From Afipia sp. (GTDB taxonomy: Bacteria; Pseudomonadota; Alphaproteobacteria; Rhizobiales; Xanthobacteraceae), in NCBI GenBank assembly GCA_016201045.1, contig JACQDM010000008.1, forward strand, positions 558,001 through 622,000: a stretch of 64,000 nucleotides of DNA, read 5' to 3'. Position numbers and translations under genes: made by a program. Within the stretch, counting starts at the first letter, position 1; each line of letters opens with the position of its first letter. The notes beneath the pieces were generated by a model. That model did no database searches, was not told the origin of the DNA, and was given only the letters and a program-made list of their open reading frames with translations. This document shows, piece after piece, positions 8,693-18,322 of the stretch.

Positions 8693-10285
8693 TCAGTGCC
8701 TGAAGTGCCGCGTGCCGGTGAAGACCATCGCGATACCGTGATCGTCGGCGGCCCTGATGACTTCATCGTCGCGCATCGATCCGCCAGGCTGAATGACGGC
8801 GGTCGCGCCCGCTTCAATCGCAACAAGCAATCCATCGGCGAACGGGAAGAACGCGTCTGACGCGACGACCGAGCCTTTGGTCATCGGCGCTGATAGTTTC
8901 AATTCTTTTGCGGCGTCTTCGGCCTTTCGCGCGGCGATACGCGCGGAATCGACACGGCTCATCTGCCCTGCGCCGATGCCGACGGTGGCGAGATCCTTTG
9001 CATAGACAATCGTGTTCGATTTGACGTGCTTGGCCACGCGGAATGCGAATTTCAGATCGCGCATTTCGGCTTCGGTCGGCGCGCGCCTGGTCGCAACCTT
9101 CAGCGTCATGTCATCGACGACGGCATTGTCGCGCGACTGAATGAGAAGCCCGCCCGCGACCGTCTTCGCCGTCAATCCGAGCGCGCGAGGATCGGGCAAG
9201 CCGCCTGCGAGCAACAAACGCAAATTCTTGCGCTTGCCGATAATGGCTATTGCTTCTTCGGTCGCGTCGGGTGCGATGATGACTTCGGTAAAAATCCCGG
9301 CGACGGCGTTTGCGGCATCCGCATCGAGCGTGCGGTTGAATGCGATGATGCCTCCGTAAGCGGATGTCGAGTCGCAGGCGAGCGCTTTCTTGTAGGCACT
9401 GGCGAGGTCGATGCCTTCGGCCACGCCGCATGGATTGGCGTGCTTGACGATGACGCAGGCAGCGGTGCGTTTGGCGTTGAATTCACCGATGCATTCGTAA
9501 GCCGCATCGGTATCGTTGATGTTGTTGTAGGATAGCTCCTTGCCCTGAAGCTGCCGCGCGGTCGCGACTCCCGGCCGCTGTTCCGGCGTTTTGTAGAACG
9601 CAGCATTCTGGTGCGGATTCTCGCCGTAGCGCAGCGCCTGAATCAGTTTTCCGCCGACAGCGCGGAAATCCGGCGCGTCGATTCTCAGCTTCGACGCAAA
9701 CCAGTTTGAAATCGCGGCGTCATACGCAGCGGTGCGCGCATAGGCTTTCGCGGCAAGACGCTTACGAAGTGTGAGCGTCGTCGCGCCCTGATTGGCGTTC
9801 AATTCGTCCAGTACGGCCTGATAGTCCGAAGGCTCGACCACGACCGCGACATCGTCGTGGTTTTTCGCGGCGGCGCGGATCATCGCGGGCCCGCCGATGT
9901 CGATATTCTCGATGCAGTCCTCTTCGCTGGCACCTTTGTCGACGGTCGCCTCGAACGGATAGAGATTGACCACCAGAAGATCGATCGGCGCTATGCCGTG
10001 ATCCTTCATGGATTTCGCGTGTTCGGCATTGTCGCGGATCGCGAGCAGGCCACCATGGACATTCGGATGCAGTGTCTTGACGCGGCCGTCCATCATTTCT
10101 GGAAAGCCGGTGAGTTCAGAAACATCCATCACCTTCAATCCAGCCGCTGCGATCGCCTTCGCTGTGCCGCCGGTGGAAACGAGCGCGATGCCATGTTTAG
10201 CGAGCGCGGTCGCGAATTCGATCAGGCCGGTTTTGTCGGAAACGGAAAGCAATGCGCGCGTTACACGGCGCGGGTGGTCGGTCAT
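8693..10285 (-). CDS. purH: bifunctional AICAR formyltransferase / IMP cyclohydrolase
   Basis: A 530-residue enzyme doing the last two steps of IMP synthesis: 10-formyl-THF-dependent formylation of AICAR, then ring closure. The N-terminal MGS-like cyclohydrolase domain shows [20 protein letters not shown] and [19 protein letters not shown]. The C-terminal transformylase domain shows [23 protein letters not shown] (the catalytic Lys-His region) and [10 protein letters not shown]. Length matches the family. It lies 61 bp downstream of the heparinase-like gene on the same strand; this gene pair and the rsmB gene further upstream are often neighbours in related alphaproteobacteria. Confidence 0.97.
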   Translation of the reverse strand: MTDHPRRVTRALLSVSDKTGLIEFATALAKHGIALVSTGGTAKAIAAAGLKVMDVSELTGFPEMMDGRVKTLHPNVHGGLLAIRDNAEHAKSMKDHGIAPIDLLVVNLYPFEATVDKGASEEDCIENIDIGGPAMIRAAAKNHDDVAVVVEPSDYQAVLDELNANQGATTLTLRKRLAAKAYARTAAYDAAISNWFASKLRIDAPDFRAVGGKLIQALRYGENPHQNAAFYKTPEQRPGVATARQLQGKELSYNNINDTDAAYECIGEFNAKRTAACVIVKHANPCGVAEGIDLASAYKKALACDSTSAYGGIIAFNRTLDADAANAVAGIFTEVIIAPDATEEAIAIIGKRKNLRLLLAGGLPDPRALGLTAKTVAGGLLIQSRDNAVVDDMTLKVATRRAPTEAEMRDLKFAFRVAKHVKSNTIVYAKDLATVGIGAGQMSRVDSARIAARKAEDAAKELKLSAPMTKGSVVASDAFFPFADGLLVAIEAGATAVIQPGGSMRDDEVIRAADDHGIAMVFTGTRHFRH

Positions 10286-10346
10286 GCCGGAAATCCCAAG
10301 GTCAAGCCGTCGCGTAGCACGATTTGGCGGCCGGAAAAACCTCTAC

Positions 10347-12101
10347 TTAAAGCGGCAATTCCGGCTCGCGCTTGGCGTCGCGGCGGGCGCTGGTCACCGA
10401 CGCGGATGCCGAGGAGCGGACGAAACTCCATCGGATGCTTGATGCATCCTTGAGATGCTGCCGGATCACGAGTTTCGACGTGCGGCGCGGCCCGTCGGAG
10501 CCTGCGAGAAACACGCTGTCCTCAAGCTCGACCTTGTCGTCGAGCGCTTCGAACGTCCAGACGTCCCGATTCGGCAGCACCAACATGGCTCCGCGTCCGT
10601 CGCGCAGCCGGCTTGCCTTGACCGAAGGATGAAGATGAAACGTGAGCATGTAGTCATCATCGCGCCCCCGGGGCGACATGCCGGGCGCATTGATCAGTTC
10701 GTCCTCACCATCGAGCCGGTTGCCGTCGTTCGAAAGCATCAGGACCCGCTGATGCATCACGCCGAACGAGCGTGCGTAACCGTCATGCGTGGCGGTGAGG
10801 AGTACGCCGCGATTGGTGGCCTCGCGGAACGCGTTCACTTTTGTGGGTCCGCTCACGATCAGCGCGCCCTGAAGCATGCGCTTCATGGCCTTCAGTTCGA
10901 CGAACTGGCACGAGGACGTCTCGTGATAGGTGAGCGCGGAATGCGCAGGCGTGCTTCGCGCGAAGGTCCGCCAGTTATCGCGGCCAGTCGCAGGAATACC
11001 GCAGTTGACGACGATGCGACACGTTCCCGACGACAATTCGAACGACAGACATCCGGCATGCGCATCTCGGCTGATTGCCGGCGGCGGCGGCGCGCCGGTA
11101 TCCATGATGACGGCGGTGTTACCGGCATCGAGCCTCTGAAATCCGCTGTGCGGCATGCTCGCCATCGGAATGCCGTGGGTGTCGTCGTAGGCGAGCAGGG
11201 TCGCGAGCAGACCCGGCGGCGCGCTGCTCATTCCGTTGAACAGAGCGAAGCTGCCATCGCCGTGCCGGAAAAAGCGCAGCATCGGCATCATGCGGTCGAT
11301 GGCGTTGAGTAGCGCCGGCGGCGGCGCGATATTTCGCGCAGCGAATGTTTGCCGCAGCGGCAGGAGGTCCGGCAGCAATTCGATCAGCGCGCCGGGATTG
11401 CGCGAGATGTGTCCGCCGTCCGGGAGAATCTGGCGCTGCAATTCTTCGGACAGTTTTCTCGTTGCGATACGGATGTGCTTGGCCTGATTGGCGAGGCACA
11501 GCGACGCGTAACAAAGCGCGATCAAAACCTGTAGCCGCGGCACGCCGTCGGAAATATCGACAATCGTATAGCGCAGATAGCGGATTTCGCGGGTGAGAAC
11601 GCGCAGATAGCGGCGATAGAATTTTCCGTCCGCATCGTTCAGCACCAACGGCGCCTGCGACAGCAACGAGATCACGCGGCGCGCGAGAACGTCAGCGCGC
11701 CAGCCGTTGCCACGCTTGCGCACCGGCTTCGACATCCACTCGTCGATCAACGATCGTGCGTTGGCACGCGTGATTGCGGAATCGGCGGCGCGCAAATGGC
11801 GCAGCCAGCCGAAACCGAGCAGCGCCGCTTCCCAATCGTCCGACGGCGGATCGAAGTCGAAAATAGAGCGGCCGTGCGAGGTGACGATCTTTCCGGCAAA
11901 GACAAATCGCCCGGCGTAGATTTCCGTGGCGCGTGTGGCATCGAGCGTGCGCAGATCGTTCGGCGCGATCACGAGCCGGTCGGTGCGGCCGGGCCAGAAG
12001 CGCGACAGCGCGACGGTCTGACCGCTCGCGCGCGCCAGCACATTCCGCGCGGCGCGGCCGAGCAGAAGCGACGAAATGCGTGTGCGCTGAGCGATCGCCA
12101 A
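10347..12101 (-). CDS. heparinase II/III family protein
   Basis: A 584-residue protein resembling the heparinase II/III-like polysaccharide lyases. The N-terminal half is a helical toroid region (for example FGWLRHLRAAD, VLNDADGKFYRRYLRVLTREI), and the C-terminal half is the beta-sandwich (HSGFQRLDAGNTAVIMD, then HSALTYHETSSCQF). It has no obvious N-terminal signal peptide. Family members cleave acidic polysaccharides such as alginate or heparin, but this housekeeping subtype beside rsmB and purH is widespread in alphaproteobacteria and its substrate, possibly an envelope or capsule polymer, is not established. I cannot verify the catalytic Tyr/His by eye. Confidence 0.82.
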   Translation of the reverse strand: MAIAQRTRISSLLLGRAARNVLARASGQTVALSRFWPGRTDRLVIAPNDLRTLDATRATEIYAGRFVFAGKIVTSHGRSIFDFDPPSDDWEAALLGFGWLRHLRAADSAITRANARSLIDEWMSKPVRKRGNGWRADVLARRVISLLSQAPLVLNDADGKFYRRYLRVLTREIRYLRYTIVDISDGVPRLQVLIALCYASLCLANQAKHIRIATRKLSEELQRQILPDGGHISRNPGALIELLPDLLPLRQTFAARNIAPPPALLNAIDRMMPMLRFFRHGDGSFALFNGMSSAPPGLLATLLAYDDTHGIPMASMPHSGFQRLDAGNTAVIMDTGAPPPPAISRDAHAGCLSFELSSGTCRIVVNCGIPATGRDNWRTFARSTPAHSALTYHETSSCQFVELKAMKRMLQGALIVSGPTKVNAFREATNRGVLLTATHDGYARSFGVMHQRVLMLSNDGNRLDGEDELINAPGMSPRGRDDDYMLTFHLHPSVKASRLRDGRGAMLVLPNRDVWTFEALDDKVELEDSVFLAGSDGPRRTSKLVIRQHLKDASSIRWSFVRSSASASVTSARRDAKREPELPL

Positions 12102-12231
12102 GTGGCTTCAGCCCCGAAGAAGAATTCCTGCGTATCTTTTAATCTGGAAACGCGCGCAAGGCACCCCATTGACGCTGTCTGGAAAGGGCGAAGACCGGCG
12201 AATCGCCGGTAAATGCGGCGATTGGCTGAGT

Positions 12232-13575
12232 TCAGGACTTGATGAGGCGCGCGGCATAAAAGCCGTCGAGACCGCCGAGGCGCGGATCATCGTGCGGCAG
12301 ATGCGACGGCAGCGTGCGGATATCGCCGTTCGGTGTGACGATTTCGCTCAGTCCCGCGACTTCGCGGGTGCTGACGGGTGCCCGGCGCATGCTGGAATCG
12401 CCAGCGAGAAGCGCGTCGACGGCGTGCTCGCCTTCCTCGGGCTCGAGCGAACAGGTGCAATAAACCAGAGTTCCACCCGGCTTCAGCAGTGATACGGCCC
12501 TTTGCAATAGCCGCTTTTGAACCACCGAAAGCGCGCCGATATCCGCTTCCTGTTTGAGCCAAGCGACATCGGGATGGCGGCGAATGGTGCCGGTGGCCGA
12601 GCATGGCGCATCCACGAGAATGCCGTCGAACAATTCGCCCGGCTGCCATTCCGTCGCGTCGGCCACAACGGTTTGCGCTTCGAGCGAAAGTCGCGCAAGA
12701 TTTTCCTTCAAACGCGCAACGCGATTGGGAGAGCGGTCGATGGCAATGACGTTTGCGCCATCTTGGACGAGCTGCGCAGTCTTGCCGCCGGGCGCTGCGC
12801 AGAAATCGGCAAACGATTTGCCTTTAATGTCGCCGAACAGCCGCGCGGGAATTGCAGCGGCGGCATCCTGCACCCACCATTCTCCCTCGTCGAACCCCGG
12901 CAGCATCGTCACCGAACCGTGGATGAGCGAACGCACCGATCCGGCGGGCATTACTTCGCCATGTAATCGCGTAGCCCAGCTTTCCGGATTCGATTTCACG
13001 GTGACATCGAGCGCGGGTTCGAAACTTAGCGCTTCCGCCATCGCGCGCGTGGTGTCTTTGCCGTAAGTCGCGACCCAGCGCTGCACGAGCCACGGCGGAA
13101 GATCGAGCATCTGCGATCTGACTTCTTCGATCAGCGGCTGGCCTTCTCGCGCGCAGCGGCGCAGAACCGCGTTGACGAGGCCCGCGTATTTGGCGGCGCG
13201 GCGGTCGGTCTGAACGAGCCGGACCGACAGATCGACGGCGGCGTGATCGGGCACATCCATCCAGAGGATTTGCGCGGCTCCGATCAGCAGCGCGCTTTGC
13301 GCGCGCGGCGCATCCGTCGGCACGCCGCGATCCAGCAAACGTGACAGTAAGTGGCCGAGGGTGCCGAGGCGCCGCAAGACGGTGGCGACGAGCCGCCGCA
13401 TCAGCGCGCGGTCACGATCCGGAAGCGTCTTTAATCCCGGATGCGCGGCCGGACCATCAAGCTGCTCGTCGAGCGTGCGATGCTTGTGCAGCACGCCATC
13501 GAGAATGTCCGCCGCAATCCGGCGCGCTGCGAGGCCGGGGACCTCGGCCGGCGGAACGAATCGCGAAGGCTTCAT
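12232..13575 (-). CDS. rsmB: RsmB/NOP family 16S rRNA (cytosine-C5) methyltransferase
   Basis: A 447-residue SAM-dependent RNA methyltransferase. The N-terminal NusB-like RNA-binding domain (residues about 10-140: AARRIAADILDGVLHKHRTL) is followed by the catalytic domain with FCAAPGGKTAQL (SAM binding), DAPCSATGTIRRHPD (PCS catalytic motif) and VYCTCSLEPEEGE with the second Cys. In E. coli RsmB methylates C967 of 16S rRNA; the fused NusB domain supports this over RsmF. The start at ATG 13575 matches family N-termini (VPPAEVPGLAARR follows); a longer frame reaches 13653 but lacks support. It faces the SDHAF4-like gene divergently across 173 bp. Confidence 0.9.
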   Translation of the reverse strand: MKPSRFVPPAEVPGLAARRIAADILDGVLHKHRTLDEQLDGPAAHPGLKTLPDRDRALMRRLVATVLRRLGTLGHLLSRLLDRGVPTDAPRAQSALLIGAAQILWMDVPDHAAVDLSVRLVQTDRRAAKYAGLVNAVLRRCAREGQPLIEEVRSQMLDLPPWLVQRWVATYGKDTTRAMAEALSFEPALDVTVKSNPESWATRLHGEVMPAGSVRSLIHGSVTMLPGFDEGEWWVQDAAAAIPARLFGDIKGKSFADFCAAPGGKTAQLVQDGANVIAIDRSPNRVARLKENLARLSLEAQTVVADATEWQPGELFDGILVDAPCSATGTIRRHPDVAWLKQEADIGALSVVQKRLLQRAVSLLKPGGTLVYCTCSLEPEEGEHAVDALLAGDSSMRRAPVSTREVAGLSEIVTPNGDIRTLPSHLPHDDPRLGGLDGFYAARLIKS

Positions 13576-13748
13576 GCGGGGCAAACTCAACTGGCGGGCA
13601 GGGCGCAAAACAAAACGCGGCGAATGGGCTTCAGTGACATTGGAATATGCCAAATGTAAGAATCGTTTTCTTAGCCTCTTGATCGCGTTCGGGTTGCACC
13701 CGATCTCAAAGCTGGCAGTTTTGCATGTTTTCCGCTAGCAGGCCCTGA

Positions 13749-13949
13749 ATGAGCGACGCCGACAAACAGAATGAGCCCAAGCCGCTTTCGCCTCAGGCCA
13801 AGCGCGCACTCGCCGAAGCTGAAGCGCGGCGCAAGGAAGCTGCGAGGACGAAGACGGCTGAGAGCCCAAAAGAATTGCAGGGACCGTCGGGACCGGAGCC
13901 GACGCGCTTTGGCGATTGGGAGCGCAAAGGCATCGCGTCGGATTTCTGA
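13749..13949 (+). CDS. DUF1674 / succinate dehydrogenase assembly factor 4 homologue
   Basis: A 66-residue soluble protein whose C-terminus GPEPTRFGDWERKGIASDF is the DUF1674/SDHAF4 signature; the N-terminal half is charged and alanine-rich, likely helical. Mitochondrial SDHAF4 binds flavinylated SdhA before the complex is assembled and limits oxidant damage; bacterial homologues are assumed to act likewise. Its partner genes sdhCDAB are in this window but about 45 kb away. It is convergent with the L,D-transpeptidase, 26 bp apart. Its small size makes it easy to miss, but the motif is strong. Confidence 0.85.
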   Translation: MSDADKQNEPKPLSPQAKRALAEAEARRKEAARTKTAESPKELQGPSGPEPTRFGDWERKGIASDF

Positions 13950-13975
13950 CGCCTTTTATTTGGGACAAATACCGA

Positions 13976-14479
13976 TCAGCGCGAGGTAACGTAGACCGGC
14001 GTGCCGACCGACACGCGCTCGAACAGATCGCTGATGTCCTGATTGTACATGCGCACGCAGCCATAAGAGACGTAGCCGCCGATCGAGTTCGGCACATTGG
14101 TGCCGTGAATAGCGTATTCGCCGCCCGCAAGCGTCATCGCGGCGACGCCCATCGGATTGCGCGGCGAGCCGCCTTCGATCACATCCGGGAGACGCGGGTT
14201 GTCGCGTTTGACTTCGGCCGGCGGAGACCACGCAGGATTGCGATATTTGCCGTCGATGCGGGTGACGCCGGCCCACTGCTTGCCGGGCTTGCCGACGCCG
14301 ACCGGGTAGCGCACCGCGTAGCCGTCGCCGAGCACGAGATAAAGACGCCGCTCATTGGTCTTCACGACGATCGATCCGGCCGAATATCCGCCCGGCGAAT
14401 GAACAAGATCGGGACGCGCCATCGCAGCCGTCGATCCGATTGCCATCGTGGCGACCGCCAATGCAAACTTACGCAACAT
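13976..14479 (-). CDS. L,D-transpeptidase (YkuD domain)
   Basis: A 167-residue exported enzyme. Residues 1-21 are a signal peptide (MLRKFALAVATMAIGSTAAMA). The YkuD domain follows; the active site has His125 in AIHGTN and Cys141 in YVSYGCVRMYN. The usual motif reads S/T-H-G-C, but here the residue two before Cys141 is Tyr139. Enzymes of this type form 3-3 cross-links in peptidoglycan or attach proteins to it, with L,D-transpeptidation common in Rhizobiales. ATG 14479 has GGAG six bases upstream, while an ATG at 14491 is less well placed. Monocistronic, with acs upstream on the same strand behind a likely terminator. Confidence 0.88.
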   Translation of the reverse strand: MLRKFALAVATMAIGSTAAMARPDLVHSPGGYSAGSIVVKTNERRLYLVLGDGYAVRYPVGVGKPGKQWAGVTRIDGKYRNPAWSPPAEVKRDNPRLPDVIEGGSPRNPMGVAAMTLAGGEYAIHGTNVPNSIGGYVSYGCVRMYNQDISDLFERVSVGTPVYVTSR

Positions 14480-14619
14480 CGCAAACTCCACAGAACGCTA
14501 ACGCTATTCGTAGCGAATTGATTAACCACCATTGTGCCGCAGAGGACTCAACGGCTGGTTTCCGCGCGGTCATTCAAAGAAAATCACGAAAACAAAGTAA
14601 ATGACTTGGAAACAACGCA

Positions 14620-14645
14620 CGCCGCCAAAGCGGAATTTGGCGGCG
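14620..14645 (-). terminator. likely terminator downstream of acs
   Basis: A 10-bp perfect stem (14620-14629 with 14636-14645) closes a six-base loop 36 bp after the acs stop. On the minus strand it is followed by a modestly T-rich stretch (GTGCGTTGTTTCC), so it would be a moderate rather than strong intrinsic terminator. Confidence 0.55.
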
Positions 14646-14680
14646 CGCTTTCGCTGACAATAATGTGAAGGCGCGTGGAA

Positions 14681-16633
14681 CTACGCGCTCTTCTTGTTCT
14701 GACGGTTGTTGACGAGATCGGTGACGACGGCGGGATCGGCGAGCGTCGTAGTGTCGCCGAGCGAGCCGGATTCATCTTCCGCGATCTTGCGCAGGATGCG
14801 GCGCATGATCTTGCCCGAGCGTGTCTTTGGAAGACCCGGTGCGAATTGAATAAGATCGGGCGACGCGATGGGCCCGATATCCTTGCGCACCCATCCGACA
14901 AGTTCCTTGCGCAACGATTCCGTCGGCTCGACGCCTTTCATCAGGGTGACGTATGCGTAGATGCCCTGACCCTTGATGTCGTGCGGATAGCCGACGACGG
15001 CAGCTTCCGAGACCGCTTCGTGTGCGACGAGCGAGCTTTCGACTTCCGCCGTGCCCATGCGGTGACCCGAGACGTTGATGACGTCATCGACGCGGCCGGT
15101 GATCCAGTAGTACCCATCGGCGTCGCGGCGGCAGCCGTCGCCAGTGAAATACTTGCCTTTGTATGTCGAGAAATATGTCTGCTCGAAACGCGCATGGTCG
15201 CCATAGACCGTGCGCATCTGGCCCGGCCACGATTTGGCGATGCAGAGATTGCCGGTGCATTCGCCTTCGAGGACCTTGCCGTCGGCATCGACGATTTCAG
15301 GAACGACGCCAAAGAAGGGCTTCGTTGCCGAGCCCGGCTTCTGCGCGATCGCACCCGGCAGCGGCGTGATGAGGATGCCGCCGGTCTCCGTCTGCCACCA
15401 TGTATCGACAATCGGGCAGCGCTCGTCGCCGACGACGCGGTGATACCATTCCCACGCTTCGGGATTGATCGGCTCGCCCACCGATCCCAACAGCCGCAGA
15501 GTCTTTCGCGATGTCTTCTTCACCGGCTCGTCGCCGGACTGCATCAGCGCGCGGATCGCGGTCGGTGCCGTGTAGAAGATGTTGACCTTGTGTTTGTCGA
15601 TGACATTCCAGAACCGCGAATTGTCCGGATAGTTCGGAACGCCTTCGAACATCAGCGTGGTCGCGCCGTTCGCCAGCGGCCCGTAGAGAATGTAGCTGTG
15701 GCCCGTGACCCAGCCGACGTCGGCGGTACACCAGTAAATGTCGCCCTCGTGATAGTCGAACACGTATTGGTGCGTCATCGACGCGAAGGTGAGATAGCCG
15801 CCCGTGGTGTGCAGCACGCCTTTTGGCTGGCCGGTAGAGCCCGACGTATAGAGAATGAACAGCGGATCTTCCGCATTCATCGGCTCCGCCGGGCAATCGG
15901 CGTTTACCATCTCGGCAGCCTCGTGGTGCCAGACGTCGCGCGTCGGATCCATGTCGACCTTGCCGCCGGTGCGCTTGACGACGACGACGTGATCGACGCC
16001 GCCGCCGTTCTTGGCGATGGCTGCATCCACATTGGCCTTTAGCGGAATCTTTTTGCCGCCGCGCAGACCTTCGTCTGCGGTGATAACGACGTTCGATTTG
16101 CAATCCTTGATGCGCTGGGCGATCGAGTCCGGCGAGAAGCCGCCGAAGATCACGGAGTGGATCGCGCCGATGCGTGCGCAGGCGAGCATCGCGTAGGCCG
16201 CTTCCGGAATCATCGGAAGATAAATGGTGACGCGGTCGCCTTTGGCGACGTTGCGAAGGCGCAGGATGTTGGCCATCTTGCAGACTTCGTCATGCAATTC
16301 GCGATAGGTGATCTTCTTGGAGTCGGCCGGGTCGTCGCCTTCCCAGATGATCGCGACCTGATCGCCGCGCTTGTCAAGATGGCGGTCGATGCAGTTGTAG
16401 GACGCGTTGAGAACGCCGTCCTCGAACCATTTGATCGAAATGTTGCCCGGCGCGAATGAGACGTTCTCGACCTTGGTGAAGGGCTTGACCCAGGTCAGGC
16501 GTTTTGAGGCTTCTTCGCCCCAGAATTTCTCGCGGTCATTGACCGAGCGCGCGTACATATCGCGATATTTTGCCTCGTCGATCCAGGCGCGCTTCGCCCA
16601 CTCCGGCGATACTTTGTAGATCTTGTCGGACAT
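14681..16633 (-). CDS. acs: acetate-CoA ligase (acetyl-CoA synthetase)
   Basis: A 650-residue AMP-forming acetyl-CoA synthetase, the usual length. Seen motifs: the ATP-binding loop [55 protein letters not shown] and near the end TRSGKIMRR, whose Lys is the site of regulatory acetylation in the family. It lets the cell use free acetate. ATG 16633 has GGAGG just upstream; a longer frame to 16726 has no family resemblance. A 165-bp upstream gap presumably holds its promoter. It stands alone as a transcription unit between the methyltransferase gene and the L,D-transpeptidase. Confidence 0.97.
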   Translation of the reverse strand: MSDKIYKVSPEWAKRAWIDEAKYRDMYARSVNDREKFWGEEASKRLTWVKPFTKVENVSFAPGNISIKWFEDGVLNASYNCIDRHLDKRGDQVAIIWEGDDPADSKKITYRELHDEVCKMANILRLRNVAKGDRVTIYLPMIPEAAYAMLACARIGAIHSVIFGGFSPDSIAQRIKDCKSNVVITADEGLRGGKKIPLKANVDAAIAKNGGGVDHVVVVKRTGGKVDMDPTRDVWHHEAAEMVNADCPAEPMNAEDPLFILYTSGSTGQPKGVLHTTGGYLTFASMTHQYVFDYHEGDIYWCTADVGWVTGHSYILYGPLANGATTLMFEGVPNYPDNSRFWNVIDKHKVNIFYTAPTAIRALMQSGDEPVKKTSRKTLRLLGSVGEPINPEAWEWYHRVVGDERCPIVDTWWQTETGGILITPLPGAIAQKPGSATKPFFGVVPEIVDADGKVLEGECTGNLCIAKSWPGQMRTVYGDHARFEQTYFSTYKGKYFTGDGCRRDADGYYWITGRVDDVINVSGHRMGTAEVESSLVAHEAVSEAAVVGYPHDIKGQGIYAYVTLMKGVEPTESLRKELVGWVRKDIGPIASPDLIQFAPGLPKTRSGKIMRRILRKIAEDESGSLGDTTTLADPAVVTDLVNNRQNKKSA

Positions 16634-16798
16634 CGTTTCCTCCACGCAACTCACCCGCTTCGCAACACGCGCGCGGTCTTGTTCTTGTTGACCCCTATTA
16701 TGCGCTTTTGGCCCTGACCGGGACAAGCCGGAACGGATAGGACTTTTGTAGGTTCTGGACGCGCTGCCAATGCAGGCGATTTCCCATTCGCCAAGGCA

Positions 16799-17464
16799 CT
16801 ATTTGAGCAGCGTCCAGACCGCTGTTTTCTTGATTTCCGCGTCTTCCAGTTCGCGCGTGACCGGCACGCTGTAGTCGGCGATTTTACGCAGTTTCTCGCG
16901 CGGCAAATAGCTGCGGCCGGGATCGCCGATCAGGATTGTCGCACCTTGCAGGGCGTGACGGTTCAAAAAATCGAAGGCGCGGGCGGCGGTGTCGCGCTCG
17001 TAGAAAATATCGCCCGCGAGAATGGCATCCCATTGTTTTCCGGATGCTTCGCTCAGGAGATCGGTGGCTAAGGTCGTAATGGCGACATTATTGTGCCCGG
17101 CATTCAGCTGTGCGGCGGCGAGAGCAAAATCGTCGATGTCGGTGACATCGACACGCGCAGCGCCGGCTTTCATGGCAGCAATGCCGACCAGCCCTGATCC
17201 GCTCGCGAGATCGAGAATGGATTTGCCCCGCACGAGATGCGGATTGTCGATGATGTGACGCGCCAGCGCCTGGCCGCCGGCCCATGCGAAGGCCCAGAAC
17301 GGCGGCGGCAATCCTTCTTCGCCGAGTTCTTCCTCGGTCTTATGCCAGAGCGGCACGGCCTCATCCGCAACGAAGATCGAAATCTCCGGCACAAGCGGCA
17401 CCGGCCTCGACCGCGTATTGGCACGTATGAACGCATCCTTGTCGGTGATGACAGTGGCGCTCAA
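16799..17464 (-). CDS. class I SAM-dependent methyltransferase (COG3897-like)
   Basis: A 221-residue methyltransferase. Motif I is ILDLASGSGLVGIAAMKAGA, followed by VDVTDIDDFALAAA and DAILAGDIFYE, with WAFAWAGGQALA ahead of the fold, as in the nicotinamide/lysine N-methyltransferase-like COG3897 group. Substrate unknown, possibly a protein. The only workable start I see is TTG 17464, whose bases overlap the TGA stop of the DUF1761 gene (TTGA), which points to translational coupling. Upstream of that the frame stays open but falls inside DUF1761. The start is the least certain point. Confidence 0.8.
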   Translation of the reverse strand: MSATVITDKDAFIRANTRSRPVPLVPEISIFVADEAVPLWHKTEEELGEEGLPPPFWAFAWAGGQALARHIIDNPHLVRGKSILDLASGSGLVGIAAMKAGAARVDVTDIDDFALAAAQLNAGHNNVAITTLATDLLSEASGKQWDAILAGDIFYERDTAARAFDFLNRHALQGATILIGDPGRSYLPREKLRKIADYSVPVTRELEDAEIKKTAVWTLLK

Positions 17465-17883
17465 AATCCGAATGCACCGATGACGGTACCGATGATGAGC
17501 ATGACGCCAAGCCAGTGACCGGCATCGATCGCAGTGAGAAGCGGTTTGCGATCGGCGAAGGAATAGTTGACCGCCATCGCGGTCAGCATGAATCCGAACC
17601 AGATCACTGCGCCCCACGCCAATCCGCTTTTGATTGTCACAGCGCCGGCCCGAATGATAAGCGCGGCGAGGATCGCAGCCATGACGAGTTCGGCAACGAA
17701 TGTCAGAACGAGCAGCGCCGTCTGCGACATCCCGAACTTACGTGCGCGCTGCAGCTGCGCCGAGGTTTTGCCCAGTGCCTTGAGCCAGGTTTTGCTGAGT
17801 TGATGGTAGTAGACCGCGCCGAACAGCCACGCGGCAATTGCGGCTACGATCACCGCGACGACATTCACGCCATACAAAATCAT
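17461..17883 (-). CDS. DUF1761 domain-containing membrane protein
   Basis: A 140-residue inner-membrane protein with four hydrophobic segments: VNVVAVIVAAIAAWLFGAV near the start, TALLVLTFVAELVMAAIL, GLAWGAVIWFGFMLTAMA and WLGVMLIIGTVIGAFGF at the end. The YYHQLSKTWLKALGK stretch between the first two helices matches DUF1761. Function is unknown. ATG 17883 has GGAG about eight bases upstream. It is translationally linked to the methyltransferase downstream and follows the EVE gene by 21 bp, so EVE-DUF1761-methyltransferase are probably one transcript continuing from tsaD-gpsA. Confidence 0.82.
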   Translation of the reverse strand: MILYGVNVVAVIVAAIAAWLFGAVYYHQLSKTWLKALGKTSAQLQRARKFGMSQTALLVLTFVAELVMAAILAALIIRAGAVTIKSGLAWGAVIWFGFMLTAMAVNYSFADRKPLLTAIDAGHWLGVMLIIGTVIGAFGF

Positions 17884-17904
17884 CTCAAATCTCCATCGAT
17901 CAAA

Positions 17905-18318
17905 TCAGAGTCCGCCCAACTTGCAGATCAATTTCCATTCGTCGGGCTTCACGCTGCCGACTGATAGCCGCGACAGTTTTACCAAATCCATATTGGCAAG
18001 CGCCCTCTGTGTTTTAATAACGGCAAGCGGCACCGGCTTTTTCAATGGCCTGTCAGCAGAGATATCGACACAGACGAACTTGCCGGTCTTGTCGCTGGGA
18101 TCGGGATAATGCTCTTTCACGATCTCGACGATGCCGACGATCTCCTTGCCTTCGTTGGAATGATAGAAAAAGGCGCGGTCGCCCTTCTTCATTTTCATCA
18201 TGTTGAGCTTGGCCGTGTGATTGCGCACGCCAGTCCATGCTTCGCCCGTGGCGCCCTTGGCGACCTGCTGATCCCACGACCAGGCATTCGGTTCGGATTT
18301 CACCAGCCAGTACGCCAT
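17905..18318 (-). CDS. EVE domain-containing protein
   Basis: A 137-residue soluble protein that is almost entirely an EVE domain: start YWLVKSEPNAWSWDQ, then WTGVRNHTAKLNMMKMKKGD and the conserved aromatic-rich turn RAFFYHSNEGKEIVGI. EVE domains are PUA/YTH-like folds thought to recognise modified bases in nucleic acids; the best known relative is human THYN1. The bacterial role is open. It lies 4 bp downstream of gpsA in the tsaD-gpsA-EVE run, a neighbourhood conserved in many alphaproteobacteria, which suggests housekeeping rather than a defence island. Confidence 0.9.
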   Translation of the reverse strand: MAYWLVKSEPNAWSWDQQVAKGATGEAWTGVRNHTAKLNMMKMKKGDRAFFYHSNEGKEIVGIVEIVKEHYPDPSDKTGKFVCVDISADRPLKKPVPLAVIKTQRALANMDLVKLSRLSVGSVKPDEWKLICKLGGL

Positions 18319-18322
18319 TGCC

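Noticed and set aside
12194-12210. A 7-bp stem (ACCGGCG/CGCCGGT) between rsmB and the heparinase-like gene as terminator
   Set aside because: Short, without T-run, and the two genes may be co-transcribed; not strong enough to list.
14675-16042. A 455-codon plus-strand frame opposite acs
   Set aside because: A shadow of acs; its translation is a high-Arg/Asp sequence without any domain, and acs is unquestionable.
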